64,000 bases of DNA from Archangium minus (GTDB taxonomy: Bacteria; Myxococcota; Myxococcia; Myxococcales; Myxococcaceae): the NCBI RefSeq assembly GCF_044360475.1, contig NZ_CP043494.1, positions 5,580,001 through 5,644,000 on the forward strand, in the 5' to 3' direction. This document shows, piece by piece, positions 1 through 8,604 of the stretch. Every line of letters begins with the position of its first letter. Positions within the stretch are counted from its first letter, which is position 1. Below the pieces are notes generated by a model. That model did not search any database and was not told the DNA's origin. It saw nothing but the letters and a program-made list of their open reading frames with translations. Position numbers and translations under genes: made by a program.

Positions 1-1648
1 TGTTCATGAAGGGGAGGAGGTGCCGCCCGCGCTCATCCTGGGTGAGGAAGACTTGGATGTCTCCCCGGCGCTCCTCGAGCATATGGGCTACCCGGCTCAC
101 GTGTTCGAGCTTCATGCCCGTCATCCGCTCCTTGGCTACCTGAGCCGAGGTGTAGACGCTGTTGAGCACGTTGCCCACGTTGTGCAGCACGTTGGTGGCG
201 ATCTCCGCCATGCCCGCCTGGCGAGCCGTCTGCACCAGGTGCATGTGGACCTCTTTGAGCTCGCGGGTGCGCTCGTCGACTCGCTGCTCCAACCCTTCGT
301 TGGCCTGGCGGAGCGCCTCTTCGCGCCGCTGCACCTCGTTGGCCATGAGCTGGAAGGCGCTGGCCAGCTGCCCCAGCTCGTCTCGGCGAGCGGTGTTCAG
401 CGACACCGAGCAGGTGAAGTCACCCGCCGCCACCTTGTCGGTGGCCTGGATCAGGGCCGTCAGGGGGTGGGAGATCTGCTGTTGGAGCACCTGGTACATG
501 ATGGCCAGCTCCAGCAGCAGCGACACGATGCCGAGCAGCAGGACGTAGCGCGACCCGAGGATCGCGGGCTGGGACACCACGCTCCTGGGCAACACCGTGG
601 CGAGGTTCCAGCCGGGGCCCTGCAGCCGCGTCATGCCGATGTACTCGCCGTACTCCGGGAGCTCCAGCATGGTCTGACCGGACGCGCGGTTCTTGACCCG
701 TTCGAAGATGCTCCGCAGGTGGGTCGCGTTCTCCTGGGCGCCGAGTCGACTGGCCGCGAGGTCGGGCTGCTCGGTGTCGCTCAGGATGTTGTAGGGGCTG
801 GTGGCGCTCTCCAGCTTCAGCGCGGGATGGGCGATGAGCTGGCCATCGTCGCGGAAGAGCACGTTGTAGGCGCCGGGCAGGTGGTCATTGATGGTGCGCG
901 CCATCAGCTCGTCGAGGAGGACATCGTGCCCAATCGTCGCGACATGGCGGCCGTCCACGTCCACCGGCGTGGAGACCGAGACCATCCATTTATGGGAGAC
1001 GGGCTCCTTGTAGATGCCGGTCCAGCGGGTCTGCCGTTGTGGGTTGTTCTGAGGGAGGCCGATTTCGAAGTCTTCGTAGCCAGCGGTCGAGAAGCCAGCC
1101 TTGAGCTCCTGGCTCCAGGTGGGCGCCCCCGGCAGATAGCCCAAGAGCGCGCCCTCCGGGAGGGTGACAAAGGTTGTCCTGAAGCGGATGTGGAAGGCAG
1201 GCCCGTACCGGGTGAGCACGTCGTGCACGGCTATAAGCCGGGCGCGGAATGCGTCATCCAGGGCCACGTGCGGAGCAATGAAGACCTGAACCATCTTCGT
1301 GCCGTCAAAGCGCTCAGGTCGGTTGCGGACCGTGCCATCAGGCAGCCGCACGAACAGGCGCTCGAAGCGCGCGCTCACGTCCTCCTGTGGGTGGGCCCGG
1401 ATTTCCTCCTCCATGGCCTTCCTGAGGGCCGCGTGGTTGTCCTCCGCCAACACGAAGATGGACTGCTCGCGCTCGCCGCGCTCCGACACATACTGCTGCA
1501 ACTGCACGAGCGTCTCGCCGCGCAGAGTCCGGAGCAGGTGGAGGTAGCTGAAGAGCGTGGACAGGGCGATGATGACCCCGATGCCCACTCCCATCTTGAG
1601 GAGCGTTGAACGGGCCAGCGAGGCGCGGGAGCTGGATACTGGAAGCAT
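1..1648 (-). CDS. Membrane sensor histidine kinase, dCache-like sensor plus HAMP, C-terminus off the window
   Basis: Reading leftwards from ATG at 1648 gives about 549 residues before the window edge. A transmembrane segment lies near residues 18-38 (GVGIGVIIALSTLFSY). It is followed by a roughly 300-residue extracytoplasmic region of dCache type, with a PVSHKWMVSVSTPV-like stretch. A second membrane segment (YVLLLGIVSLLLELAI) leads into a HAMP domain (QQISHPLTALIQATDKVAAG), a coiled coil and a phosphoacceptor region with NVLHNVGNVLNS. The ATPase domain must lie left of position 1. The H-box is not the usual HELRTPL; it matches the one in the giant kinase at 16157-21478. A GGAAGG element precedes the start. 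It probably senses a small extracellular ligand, but the ligand and partner regulator cannot be told from here. Confidence 0.85.
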   Translation of the reverse strand, partial: MLPVSSSRASLARSTLLKMGVGIGVIIALSTLFSYLHLLRTLRGETLVQLQQYVSERGEREQSIFVLAEDNHAALRKAMEEEIRAHPQEDVSARFERLFVRLPDGTVRNRPERFDGTKMVQVFIAPHVALDDAFRARLIAVHDVLTRYGPAFHIRFRTTFVTLPEGALLGYLPGAPTWSQELKAGFSTAGYEDFEIGLPQNNPQRQTRWTGIYKEPVSHKWMVSVSTPVDVDGRHVATIGHDVLLDELMARTINDHLPGAYNVLFRDDGQLIAHPALKLESATSPYNILSDTEQPDLAASRLGAQENATHLRSIFERVKNRASGQTMLELPEYGEYIGMTRLQGPGWNLATVLPRSVVSQPAILGSRYVLLLGIVSLLLELAIMYQVLQQQISHPLTALIQATDKVAAGDFTCSVSLNTARRDELGQLASAFQLMANEVQRREEALRQANEGLEQRVDERTRELKEVHMHLVQTARQAGMAEIATNVLHNVGNVLNSVYTSAQVAKERMTGMKLEHVSRVAHMLEERRGDIQVFLTQDERGRHLLPFMN

Positions 1649-1765
1649 GATGACCCCGCCTTCCTATAGCGCCGAAGCGCGATGGGCCAGCGGTGGACGG
1701 CATCCGATTCGACATCAGGACTCCGTGTGCGAGGCTCGTGCGCTCACCGAGTTAGCGGAGGACCG

Positions 1766-2185
1766 ATGCTGAAGATAAGACATATCGATCATGTTGTGCT
1801 GAGGGTGGCTGACATCAAGCGCACGATGGACTTCTATATCGACGTCATCGGCTGCTCTCTCGAGAAGATCCAGGAGGAGTCCGGCCTGTACCAGGTGCGA
1901 GCGGGCAGCTCGCTCATCGACTTGATCCCCGTGGATGGCCGGCTTGGGCGGATGGGCGGGGCGGCACCCGGGAAGGAAGGCCGCAACCTCGACCACTTCT
2001 GTTTGAGGATCGACCCGTTCGATGCGGACGAGATCATCCCGTATCTGAAGAGCAAAGGGGTTGACCCCGGGAAGGTGGAATCCCGGTATGGGGCCGAAGG
2101 CCAAGGGCCGTCGATTTATGTGACGGATCCCGAGGGCAACGTCGTGGAGCTGAAAGGTGCTCCGTGGCCAGACGGGCGAAAGTAA
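1766..2185 (+). CDS. VOC-family (glyoxalase/bleomycin-resistance fold) protein
   Basis: This 139-residue protein starts MLKIRHIDHVVLRV, the classic first strand of the vicinal-oxygen-chelate fold. It carries a second half with NLDHFCLRI and the C-terminal strand VTDPEGNVVELKG. The His in IDHV, the His in LDHF and the Glu in VVEL are in the positions used for metal binding in glyoxalase I and extradiol dioxygenases, so a metal-dependent lyase, isomerase or binding role is possible. The start is fixed by GGAGGA a few bases upstream at 1757-1762. It is divergent from the histidine kinase. The substrate is unknown; family membership is secure, function is not. Confidence 0.85.
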   Translation: MLKIRHIDHVVLRVADIKRTMDFYIDVIGCSLEKIQEESGLYQVRAGSSLIDLIPVDGRLGRMGGAAPGKEGRNLDHFCLRIDPFDADEIIPYLKSKGVDPGKVESRYGAEGQGPSIYVTDPEGNVVELKGAPWPDGRK

Positions 2186-2251
2186 CTGCCGATGATGACG
2201 CTACGCCAGGGGGTCGGGTCCGGGCGTAGCGTTCAGCCTGTCTGTTTTGGC

Positions 2252-2827
2252 TTACCCGCCCATCTTCATGCAGTGGGGACGGGCCAGCAGCCGATCAACA
2301 TAGGCATCAATCGTGGGCCGGCCGGTCTTCGTCCCCCACATGCGCATCCAGATGAACATCGAGCCGATCATCACATCGGCCGCAGTGAACCAGTCGCCGA
2401 ACAGGTAGGGCCCCTTGCCTAGCTCGCCTTCCACCACGTTCAAGACTGTTTCGAAGTCCGTCCAGCCGCGCTGGGGCTGCGTCTCCACCTTCATGAGCTT
2501 GTCGCCCATCGCGGGCTCGAGCTGCGACGTCGAGTACACCATCAGGGAGAGGTAGCGCCCCCGCTCCGGCGAGCCCGGCTTCGGCGCGAGATTGGCCTCA
2601 GGGTACTTCTCCGCGATGTACATACAGATGGCCGCGCCCTCGAACACCCGCGCATCTCCATCCACCAGCGCCGGCAGCTTGCCGGCGGGGTTGATCTTCA
2701 GGAACTCCGGCGTCTTGTGTTCGCGCTTCTCGAAGTTGATGGGCACGATCTCGTACTTCGCGCCACACTCATCGAGCATCCACTTGCTGATCGCCGCACG
2801 GCTCTTGGGGTTGTAGTAGAGCTTCAT
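2252..2827 (-). CDS. Glutathione S-transferase family protein
   Basis: This 191-residue cytosolic GST has an N-terminal thioredoxin-fold domain beginning MKLYYNPKSRAAISKW. It contains the cis-proline motif NPAGKLPALVDGD and the glutathione gamma-Glu binding EGAAICMYIAEKYP around residues 62-76. The all-helical C-terminal domain contains LFGDWFTAADVMIGSMFIW, with the N-capping Thr/Ala-Ala-Asp typical of GSTs. Conjugation or reduction of electrophiles with glutathione is the expected role. The start is preceded by GGAGAACC. It stands alone, followed at some distance by the aminoglycoside-nucleotidyltransferase-like gene on the same strand. Confidence 0.9.
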   Translation of the reverse strand: MKLYYNPKSRAAISKWMLDECGAKYEIVPINFEKREHKTPEFLKINPAGKLPALVDGDARVFEGAAICMYIAEKYPEANLAPKPGSPERGRYLSLMVYSTSQLEPAMGDKLMKVETQPQRGWTDFETVLNVVEGELGKGPYLFGDWFTAADVMIGSMFIWMRMWGTKTGRPTIDAYVDRLLARPHCMKMGG

Positions 2828-2972
2828 CGGTTCTCCTCCGAGATGACGGGTGCCCTTCTTTCAGCGCCCGGCACTTCAACAGAATCCAGTGGCCAGTGGA
2901 GAACCAACTGCACCTCCGTGTGCAGGGCTGGCCTGCTGGCGTCGGGGCAGCCCCTGATCGTGATGGAATTTT

Positions 2973-3773
2973 TTAGGCGGGACCTGAACCGTCCATCCGC
3001 TGGACAGCGCGCTCGACAGCGGCCAGGACCTGCTGGTGCAGGGCGCGCACTGCCTCCGGGTCCAGTGCAGGACCTGGGGCGCCGTGACGCTTCGCGACCG
3101 CGGCATCGATGAGCGATGGATTGGTGAGGCGTTCGCGGGCCCAGGTGGCGGCAGCCGCCTTGGTGCTCCACACGCCCTCCTCGACATGGCGCCAGGCCCG
3201 GCTCGCGTTGAGCACGTTGTTGGGACTCACCGGCTCCGCTCGGGAGTGCCAGGTGAGCGAGTCCCGGATGGCGTCGAGCACCCAGGCACGTGGAAGCGGT
3301 GCCAGCACCTCGTTCGGGGGAGGGCCCACCAGCGGCACGCCATGACCGCGCGCGATGTCGAGGTCGATGACGAACCAGTGAGTCGCTTCCTCCTCGGGAT
3401 TGAGGCCGAGCCAGTGGTTCATGCCGGCCCCTGTGTTGAAGTTCATCTCGAACCGCAGGGGTCTGGAGGGCGAGGCCACCGCATCCTTCGCGTAGAGGAC
3501 GAACTCCAAGCCTCGGGCGGGGCAGGGGAGGGCCCGGTGATCGAGTGCCTCCGCGATCGCCTGTTTGGTGCGGGTCTCCAGCGGGTGTGCGCAGACGGCG
3601 ATGATATCGATGTCGCTCCGCCCTGGCTCATAGCCCTCCAGGGCCACCGAGCCGATGAGGTACGTGCCCACCAGTTCGCCACCGAGCAACGTCCGAAGGC
3701 GGTTCACGACTTCAGCCCCGTAACGCGCGACTTCGGGGGCAATAGGTCTGCGGGTCTCCTGCGTGGGTTTCAT
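2973..3773 (-). CDS. AadA-like nucleotidyltransferase (DUF4111 type)
   Basis: The product has 266 residues. The N-terminal nucleotidyltransferase motif GTYLIGSVALEGYEPGRSDI with SDIDII supplies the GS-x9-DxD metal and nucleotide site of ANT enzymes. The C-terminal helical domain has SPNNVLNASRAWRHVEEG and KAAAATWARERL, which line up with the NVVLTLARIWY and AADWAMERLP segments of AadA streptomycin/spectinomycin adenylyltransferases. The start MKPTQE is chosen because GGAGAGGG lies immediately upstream and the reading frame above it is antisense to the next gene. Chromosomal DUF4111 proteins need not confer resistance; adenylylation of an aminoglycoside-like substrate is an inference from fold. 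Confidence 0.8.
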   Translation of the reverse strand: MKPTQETRRPIAPEVARYGAEVVNRLRTLLGGELVGTYLIGSVALEGYEPGRSDIDIIAVCAHPLETRTKQAIAEALDHRALPCPARGLEFVLYAKDAVASPSRPLRFEMNFNTGAGMNHWLGLNPEEEATHWFVIDLDIARGHGVPLVGPPPNEVLAPLPRAWVLDAIRDSLTWHSRAEPVSPNNVLNASRAWRHVEEGVWSTKAAAATWARERLTNPSLIDAAVAKRHGAPGPALDPEAVRALHQQVLAAVERAVQRMDGSGPA

Positions 3774-3839
3774 TCCCTCTCCATGGTGTGGGGTGCTGCC
3801 GTCCACCGGCCTGACCTTCTTTTTGGGCAAGATAGTGCC

Positions 3840-4687
3840 ATGGACACTCCCTCCCGGAGTCGGTGGTTCGCCTTCCCGCGCATGCTCTGGCTCTCGCTGC
3901 TGGCCGCGCTGGTGCTCGCCCTGCCCACGGCGTGGCTCGGCTTTATCAGCGACGACTTCATCCACCTGCTCATCCTCGAGGGCTTTCCCGCTCCGGGAAC
4001 GCCGTGGGACCTGTTCCGCTTCGCGGGTGGAGATCCCGCGGGCCTCCAGCCCCTGTTGGATGAAGGACCCTATCCCTGGTGGACGCTGCCCGAGCTGAAG
4101 CTGACCTTCTGGCGACCCCTGTCGAGCGCGCTCGCGGTGATGGACTACAACCTCTTCGGCCGGAACGCCGTGGGCTGGCACCTGCACTCGCTCGTCTGGT
4201 ACCTGGGACTGGTGGCGCTCTTCGGCGCGCTGCTGAGGCGCTTCCTCCCGGGAGTCATTGGGGCGCTCGCGCTGTTTCTCTTCGCCATCGACGGCGCGCA
4301 CTTCATGGTCGCGGGGTGGATCGCCAACCGCAATGCGCTGGTGGCTGCCGTGCCCGCGCTGTTCGGCCTGTGGATGCACCTCTGGATTGCCGGCGAGCAG
4401 GTCCGTCCCACGCTGGTGGGCGTAGGACTCCTTGGGCTCGGGTCCTCGTGGCAGCGTGGCGCTCGCGAGCGCGCGGTTGGCGTCCCCGAGGCCTGGCTGT
4501 CGGAGCCGCCGTGCTCGCGCTCATGCACCTGGTGCTGGCGCCGTTGCTTTGGCCGCTGATGACCCTGGCTTTCCGGCAGGCTTGGGTCCAGACGGAGCCG
4601 ACCCTCCTGACGCTGGAGCGCGAGCGGAAGGACAACGCAATGCGTCCCTTCACCCCGCCGCCGGTGGGCGAGCGCCTCCCGCTCTAA
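3840..4687 (+). pseudogene. Decayed polytopic membrane protein gene (glycosyltransferase-like), internal deletion and frameshift
   Basis: From ATG 3840 the frame encodes a convincing membrane protein N-terminus: MLWLSLLAALVLALPTAW, an SDDFIHLL motif, a WWTLPELKLTFWRPLS segment and an NRNALVAAVPALFGLWMH helix. These resemble large 10-12 TM mannosyltransferase-like proteins. After about residue 190 (near 4430) the hydrophobic pattern stops and the frame ends at 4559. In another frame, from about 4490 to 4687, a typical C-terminal helix appears (VGAAVLALMHLVLAPLLWPL, then TLAFRQAWVQTEP). N- and C-terminal parts are therefore present in different frames, with several hundred codons missing between them. 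A sequencing error alone would not explain the missing middle. Confidence 0.65.
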
Positions 4688-4731
4688 GCGTTCGGGGGAG
4701 CACTCTCTTCCTTTCGGTGGAGTCTGGGGTA

Positions 4732-5916
4732 CTACCGGTAGAAGTGGTCCGCGAGGAGGCGGGCGTTGAAGAGCATGGCGTCGTAGCTCGTGTAGATGCC
4801 GTGCCCGAAGCACGTCGCCAGACAGTTCGGCAGGGCGCCCGTGCCCCGGTCGCCGTAGTCGACGAGGTAGCTGAACCCGTCCCGCGGCACGCGCGCGCCG
4901 TGGCGCACGTGCTGAAGCCACGCCTTCACGTCATAGCCTTCGCCGAGGATGGCATCGAGCCGCGCGGCCAACTCCCGCTCCTTCGCGTTACCTGGCGGAA
5001 TGTCCGAACCGGCGATGCCCCACTGGTGCACGTAGTCGCCGTTCTCGGTGTTGAGGACGCCGGCGATGGTGCTCCCGCGCGGCTCCGCGCCTCGGTGATT
5101 GATCACGTGGAGGACGCGGCACTGCCGGCCCGTGGCCCAGCCATAGCGCGGTGGCATGCCGAAGGTGGCGATGTCGAGCCGCGCGCGTGCCACCGTGCGC
5201 GCCATCTCCTGGAGGGCTTCCGTGGGCTCTCCGGCGTCGCGCACGGCCTGCCAGAGCGCCTCCGCGGTCCGCGCCGGGTAGACGAGCTGTGTGAGCAGGG
5301 CGAGCACCTGGCCGCCGTGGCTGTGCCCAAGGAGCAGCGCCCGCTTGCGCCCAAGCTCCGAGGTGGCCAGGAGCCGCAGCAGCTCCACGGCCGCGCGCAG
5401 GCGGGCGACGTGGTTGTTCGCCGAGGACCAGACGAAGCGCGTGGTGGGGATGTCGCCGCCCAGTGACTTCTGGAAGAGCGTGACGTACTCGGGGGTGTAA
5501 TTGCCGAGATCCCGCAGGACACGATCGCTCGGGAGCTTGGAGAGGCGTTGCAGGGACGGCATGAACCCTGGCCCCAGTGCCGAGAGGGGCCCCTCGAGCG
5601 CGGAGAGCAGCAGGGTGGGGTCATGGCCGACAAAAGTGCCGTGCACGAAGATGACATGGCGCACCCCAGCGCGGCGCAGCCGGAGGCCCGCCTGCGCCAT
5701 GGCCTCGCGCCAGGCGGGGGATTGAGCTTCGAGGATGGGCGTCTCGCGAACGATCGGCGGCATCGCTTCGAGCGGCCGCACCGCGAATGTCCCTGGCTGC
5801 GGCACGGCGTCGTACTGCTGGGGTTGGCAGAGGGACGGCGTCGGGCGGAGATGCCACGCGACGACGAGCCCGGCGATGACAGCGGCGAGGAGGAGGAGCG
5901 TGAGCGCGAGCCACAT
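4732..5916 (-). CDS. Membrane-anchored alpha/beta-hydrolase
   Basis: The product has 394 residues. A single N-terminal hydrophobic segment (LALTLLLLAAVIAGLVVAW, residues 3-21) anchors or exports the protein. The catalytic domain shows the oxyanion-type HVIFVHGTFVG strand-loop around residues 90-100 and the nucleophile elbow GHSHGG around residue 205, so Ser is the nucleophile. His candidates are VINHRG and the late QHVRHG; the acid is unclear. No close family name is recognised; it looks like a lipase or esterase-type hydrolase acting at the envelope. GAGGTGG precedes the start. It is convergent with the decayed membrane gene and has no co-transcribed partner. Confidence 0.75.
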   Translation of the reverse strand: MWLALTLLLLAAVIAGLVVAWHLRPTPSLCQPQQYDAVPQPGTFAVRPLEAMPPIVRETPILEAQSPAWREAMAQAGLRLRRAGVRHVIFVHGTFVGHDPTLLLSALEGPLSALGPGFMPSLQRLSKLPSDRVLRDLGNYTPEYVTLFQKSLGGDIPTTRFVWSSANNHVARLRAAVELLRLLATSELGRKRALLLGHSHGGQVLALLTQLVYPARTAEALWQAVRDAGEPTEALQEMARTVARARLDIATFGMPPRYGWATGRQCRVLHVINHRGAEPRGSTIAGVLNTENGDYVHQWGIAGSDIPPGNAKERELAARLDAILGEGYDVKAWLQHVRHGARVPRDGFSYLVDYGDRGTGALPNCLATCFGHGIYTSYDAMLFNARLLADHFYR

Positions 5917-6017
5917 GTCATGCCACCTCGAGCCTGCACGGCCTCGAAGGGCGCCAGGACAGCCGGTTGGAACAGGCCGGGAGCAGTGGGACGGTTCCGG
6001 TCAGGTGCTGCATGCCA

Positions 6018-6041
6018 CGGCAGCTTACCGGGAAGCTGCCG
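6018..6041. repeat. Perfect inverted repeat, 9-bp arms
   Basis: CGGCAGCTT and AAGCTGCCG flank a six-base ACCGGG loop. There is no T-tract on either side, so it is more likely an operator or a palindromic repeat than an intrinsic terminator. Confidence 0.6.
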
Positions 6042-6311
6042 CTCGGTGGAGTGTGGCTCGCTGGGTCTCGACCCCGGGCAGTACAGTTTCAGCAACGCTG
6101 CGAGGATTTCAGAGAAACCAGAGATGAGGCGTTGATAGCCACAGCGCTGACGTCGTGAGGAGGAGGAGGAGTTTGCGTCGCATGTCCCGACTATCGGGGG
6201 ACGCGCGCTGTGCTTACGGACGGAGTGGGCGAGTGGTCGCGTGTTGGGTGCGAACGGTCGTCACGTGCTCACCGGGAGGCATAACCCGGGGCCTCGATAC
6301 CCTCACCCCGT

Positions 6312-6332
6312 CCCTCTCCCAGGGGGAGAGGG
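6312..6332. repeat. REP-like palindrome CCCTCTCCC-N3-GGGAGAGGG
   Basis: The arms are nine bases long with a three-base AGG loop, embedded in CCTCACCCC on the left and GGGTTCAGGGG on the right. Palindromes built from CCCTCTCCC are widely dispersed in intergenic DNA of many GC-rich bacteria. A looser, degenerate relative may lie at about 42865-42930 in this window. Confidence 0.55.
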
Positions 6333-6601
6333 GAAATGGGTTCAGGGGTGCCGTCCGTCAGGTAGCTCACCCATCGTACGGTCGTGAGCAGGACTGCTTC
6401 GGGGTAAGCCTCTCCTTCGCCCAATCTCATGACGCTCGTTCCTGCTATACGGGCGTCACCTCCAGCGCCTTCTTCTCCCAACGTCACCGGGACCTTCTCG
6501 TGGGCGGGGCGCTGTTACGGTGGTGCGATGGTTGGCCTCTCCTTCTTTGCACGGGCGCTCCTTGGGTGCCCCGCCGGTTCGCCTCCTCCCCTGGGGTTGC
6601 G

Positions 6602-8596
6602 ATGAGCTCCTCTCTCCGTACCCACTGGGTAGACGAGAGTCAGCTCCTCCAGCTACTCGCCAGCCATGCGGCCGAGGCGTTCTTCTTGATGAATGCTGAG
6701 GGGCATGTCACCTACGCCAACCCTGCCGCTGAACGCATGTTTGGCTGGAGCCGGGAGGAGATGCTCGGGCAGCTCCTACACGACCTCGTCCACCACCATC
6801 ACCCCGATGGGACTCCCTTCCCGATGAGCATGTGCCGCCTCGGGCTGGTGATGACCGAGGGGAAGACTCTGCGGGACCATGAGGATCTCTTCATCCACCG
6901 GGATGGCTCGTTCATCCCCGTCCTCTGTTCCAACGCTCCCATCCTCTCCGAGGGGCGCATTGTGGGCGCGGCGCTGGTGGTGCATGACCTCACCGCGCGT
7001 AAACGGGCCGAGGAGGCTCGGGCGGAGCAGGCACGGCAGTTCCAGCTGTTGATCGACACGCTTCCCCACCTGGCCTGGATGTCCCGGGCCGACGGTACCT
7101 GCGAGTTCGTCAACCGGCCCTGGCACGAGTACACCGGGCTCTCCATGGCGGAGTCGCTCGGGTACGATTGGACGCGTGTGGTGCACCCGGAGGACCTGTC
7201 GCGCTTGCTGGAGCACTGGCAGCGGTCACTCGAGACCGGCGAGCGCTTCGAGGCCGAGATCCGGATACGTCGGGCCCGTGATGGGGAGTGGCGGTGGTTC
7301 GTCTCTCGGGCCCAGCCCGCGCGAGCTGCGGACGGGAGCATCCTGCGGTGGATCGTCTCGTGTACCGACATCGACGAGCAACGGCGCGCCACTCAGGAGC
7401 GCCTGGAGTTGTTGCGGCGTGTGCAGGCGGCCCACTCGGCGGCAGAGGAGGCCAACCGGCTCAAGGATGACTTCCTTGCCACCGTGTCCCACGAGCTGCG
7501 TACGCCACTGACGGCGATGCTCGGCTGGCTTCAACTCCTGCGCTCCGGGCGCTTGTCCGAGGAGAAGCGCGGCCGGGCCCTGGAGACGTTGGAGCGCAAT
7601 GCTCGTGCTCAGGCGCAGGTCATCGAGGACCTGCTGGACATCTCGCGCATCATCACCGGCAAGCTCCACCTGGAGCCCGGGCCGTTGGACATGAAGGCCG
7701 TGGTGGAGGCCGCGCTCGAGTCCACGCGGCCGCTCGCCGAAACCAAGGGCGTGACGCTGGAGCTGGAGACCGGCGCGGAGTCCCTGCCCATGCGGGGCGA
7801 CGCCGGGCGGCTCCAGCAGGTGGTGTGGAACCTGGTGCACAACGCCATCAAGTTCACGCCTCGAGGAGGCCGTGTCACCGTCCAACTGCGTCCGCTCGAC
7901 GGCACGGTGGAGCTGCGGGTGACGGACACCGGCATGGGCATCTCCCCGAGCTTCCTGCCTCACATCTTCGAGCGCTTCCGCCAGCAGGACAGCAGCAGCC
8001 GCCGAGCCCATGGTGGGCTCGGACTGGGACTCGCCATCGTGCACCACATTGTTGAGCTGCACGGAGGCCGCGTTTCGGCGCACAGCCCGGGAGAGGGCCT
8101 CGGCGCGAGCTTCGTCCTGCACCTGCCTCGAGAGCCTCGCGCCACCCCTCTCGTCACTCCGGCCTCCCAGGCCCCCCTGGACGCGGTGCCGCCTGCACGT
8201 TCCGACCTTGCTGGCCTGCGCCTGTTGCTTGTGGAGGACCAGGAGGACACGCGGGAGATGCTCAGCGTGCTGCTGGAGGGCCAGGGAGCCCACCTTCGGG
8301 CGGTGTCCTCTGCGGCGGAGGCCTTCCACTGCTTCCGGGAGTGGCGGCCGGACCTCCTCGTCTCGGACATCGGGCTGCCCGGGGAGAATGGCTACGAGCT
8401 CCTCCAGCGCATCCGCGCCCTGCCCCCCGAGGAGGGCGGGCTCACCCCGGCGGTGGCCCTCACGGCCTACGCGCGGGCCGATGACCGGGCGAGGGCGCTG
8501 CGCGCAGGCTTCGACATGCACGTGCCCAAACCCGTCGAGGCGACGGAGTTGCTCGCCGTCCTCTCCGCCGCGACTGAGCGCCTGCGCGGCGGCTGA
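6602..8596 (+). CDS. PAS-PAS hybrid sensor histidine kinase with C-terminal receiver
   Basis: The product has 664 residues and no membrane segment, so it is a cytosolic sensor. Two PAS domains cover roughly residues 20-135 (AEGHVTYANPAAERMFGWS) and 145-260 (GTCEFVNRPWHEYTGLS, then the PAC-like GEWRWFVSRAQP). The HisKA H-box is FLATVSHELRTPL with His297. The HATPase domain has WNLVHNAIKFTP, DTGMGI and GLGLGLAIV. A receiver domain follows from about residue 540 with LLLVEDQEDT, phospho-acceptor Asp589 in SDIGLPG, and Lys in VPKPV. ATG 6602 is chosen as the start because the PAS domain begins just after it. The receiver suggests an internal phosphorelay; no output gene is adjacent. Confidence 0.93.
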   Translation: MSSSLRTHWVDESQLLQLLASHAAEAFFLMNAEGHVTYANPAAERMFGWSREEMLGQLLHDLVHHHHPDGTPFPMSMCRLGLVMTEGKTLRDHEDLFIHRDGSFIPVLCSNAPILSEGRIVGAALVVHDLTARKRAEEARAEQARQFQLLIDTLPHLAWMSRADGTCEFVNRPWHEYTGLSMAESLGYDWTRVVHPEDLSRLLEHWQRSLETGERFEAEIRIRRARDGEWRWFVSRAQPARAADGSILRWIVSCTDIDEQRRATQERLELLRRVQAAHSAAEEANRLKDDFLATVSHELRTPLTAMLGWLQLLRSGRLSEEKRGRALETLERNARAQAQVIEDLLDISRIITGKLHLEPGPLDMKAVVEAALESTRPLAETKGVTLELETGAESLPMRGDAGRLQQVVWNLVHNAIKFTPRGGRVTVQLRPLDGTVELRVTDTGMGISPSFLPHIFERFRQQDSSSRRAHGGLGLGLAIVHHIVELHGGRVSAHSPGEGLGASFVLHLPREPRATPLVTPASQAPLDAVPPARSDLAGLRLLLVEDQEDTREMLSVLLEGQGAHLRAVSSAAEAFHCFREWRPDLLVSDIGLPGENGYELLQRIRALPPEEGGLTPAVALTAYARADDRARALRAGFDMHVPKPVEATELLAVLSAATERLRGG

Positions 8597-8604
8597 GGCG
8601 TGAG

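Larger units (their letters stand above)
5917..6601. other. 685-bp intergenic region with two palindromes
   Basis: No convincing gene is seen here. It holds two inverted repeats (listed separately at 6018-6041 and 6312-6332) and the promoters of the divergent hydrolase and hybrid kinase genes. The reading frame of the kinase is open through the right half of this gap, but that stretch does not look like protein and the PAS domain starts cleanly at 6602. Confidence 0.6.

Noticed and set aside
2930..2985. A GGGGCAGCCCC hairpin followed by a T-run near the end of the AadA-like gene
   Set aside because: It is oriented for the plus strand, where no gene ends, and the stem is only four to five pairs.
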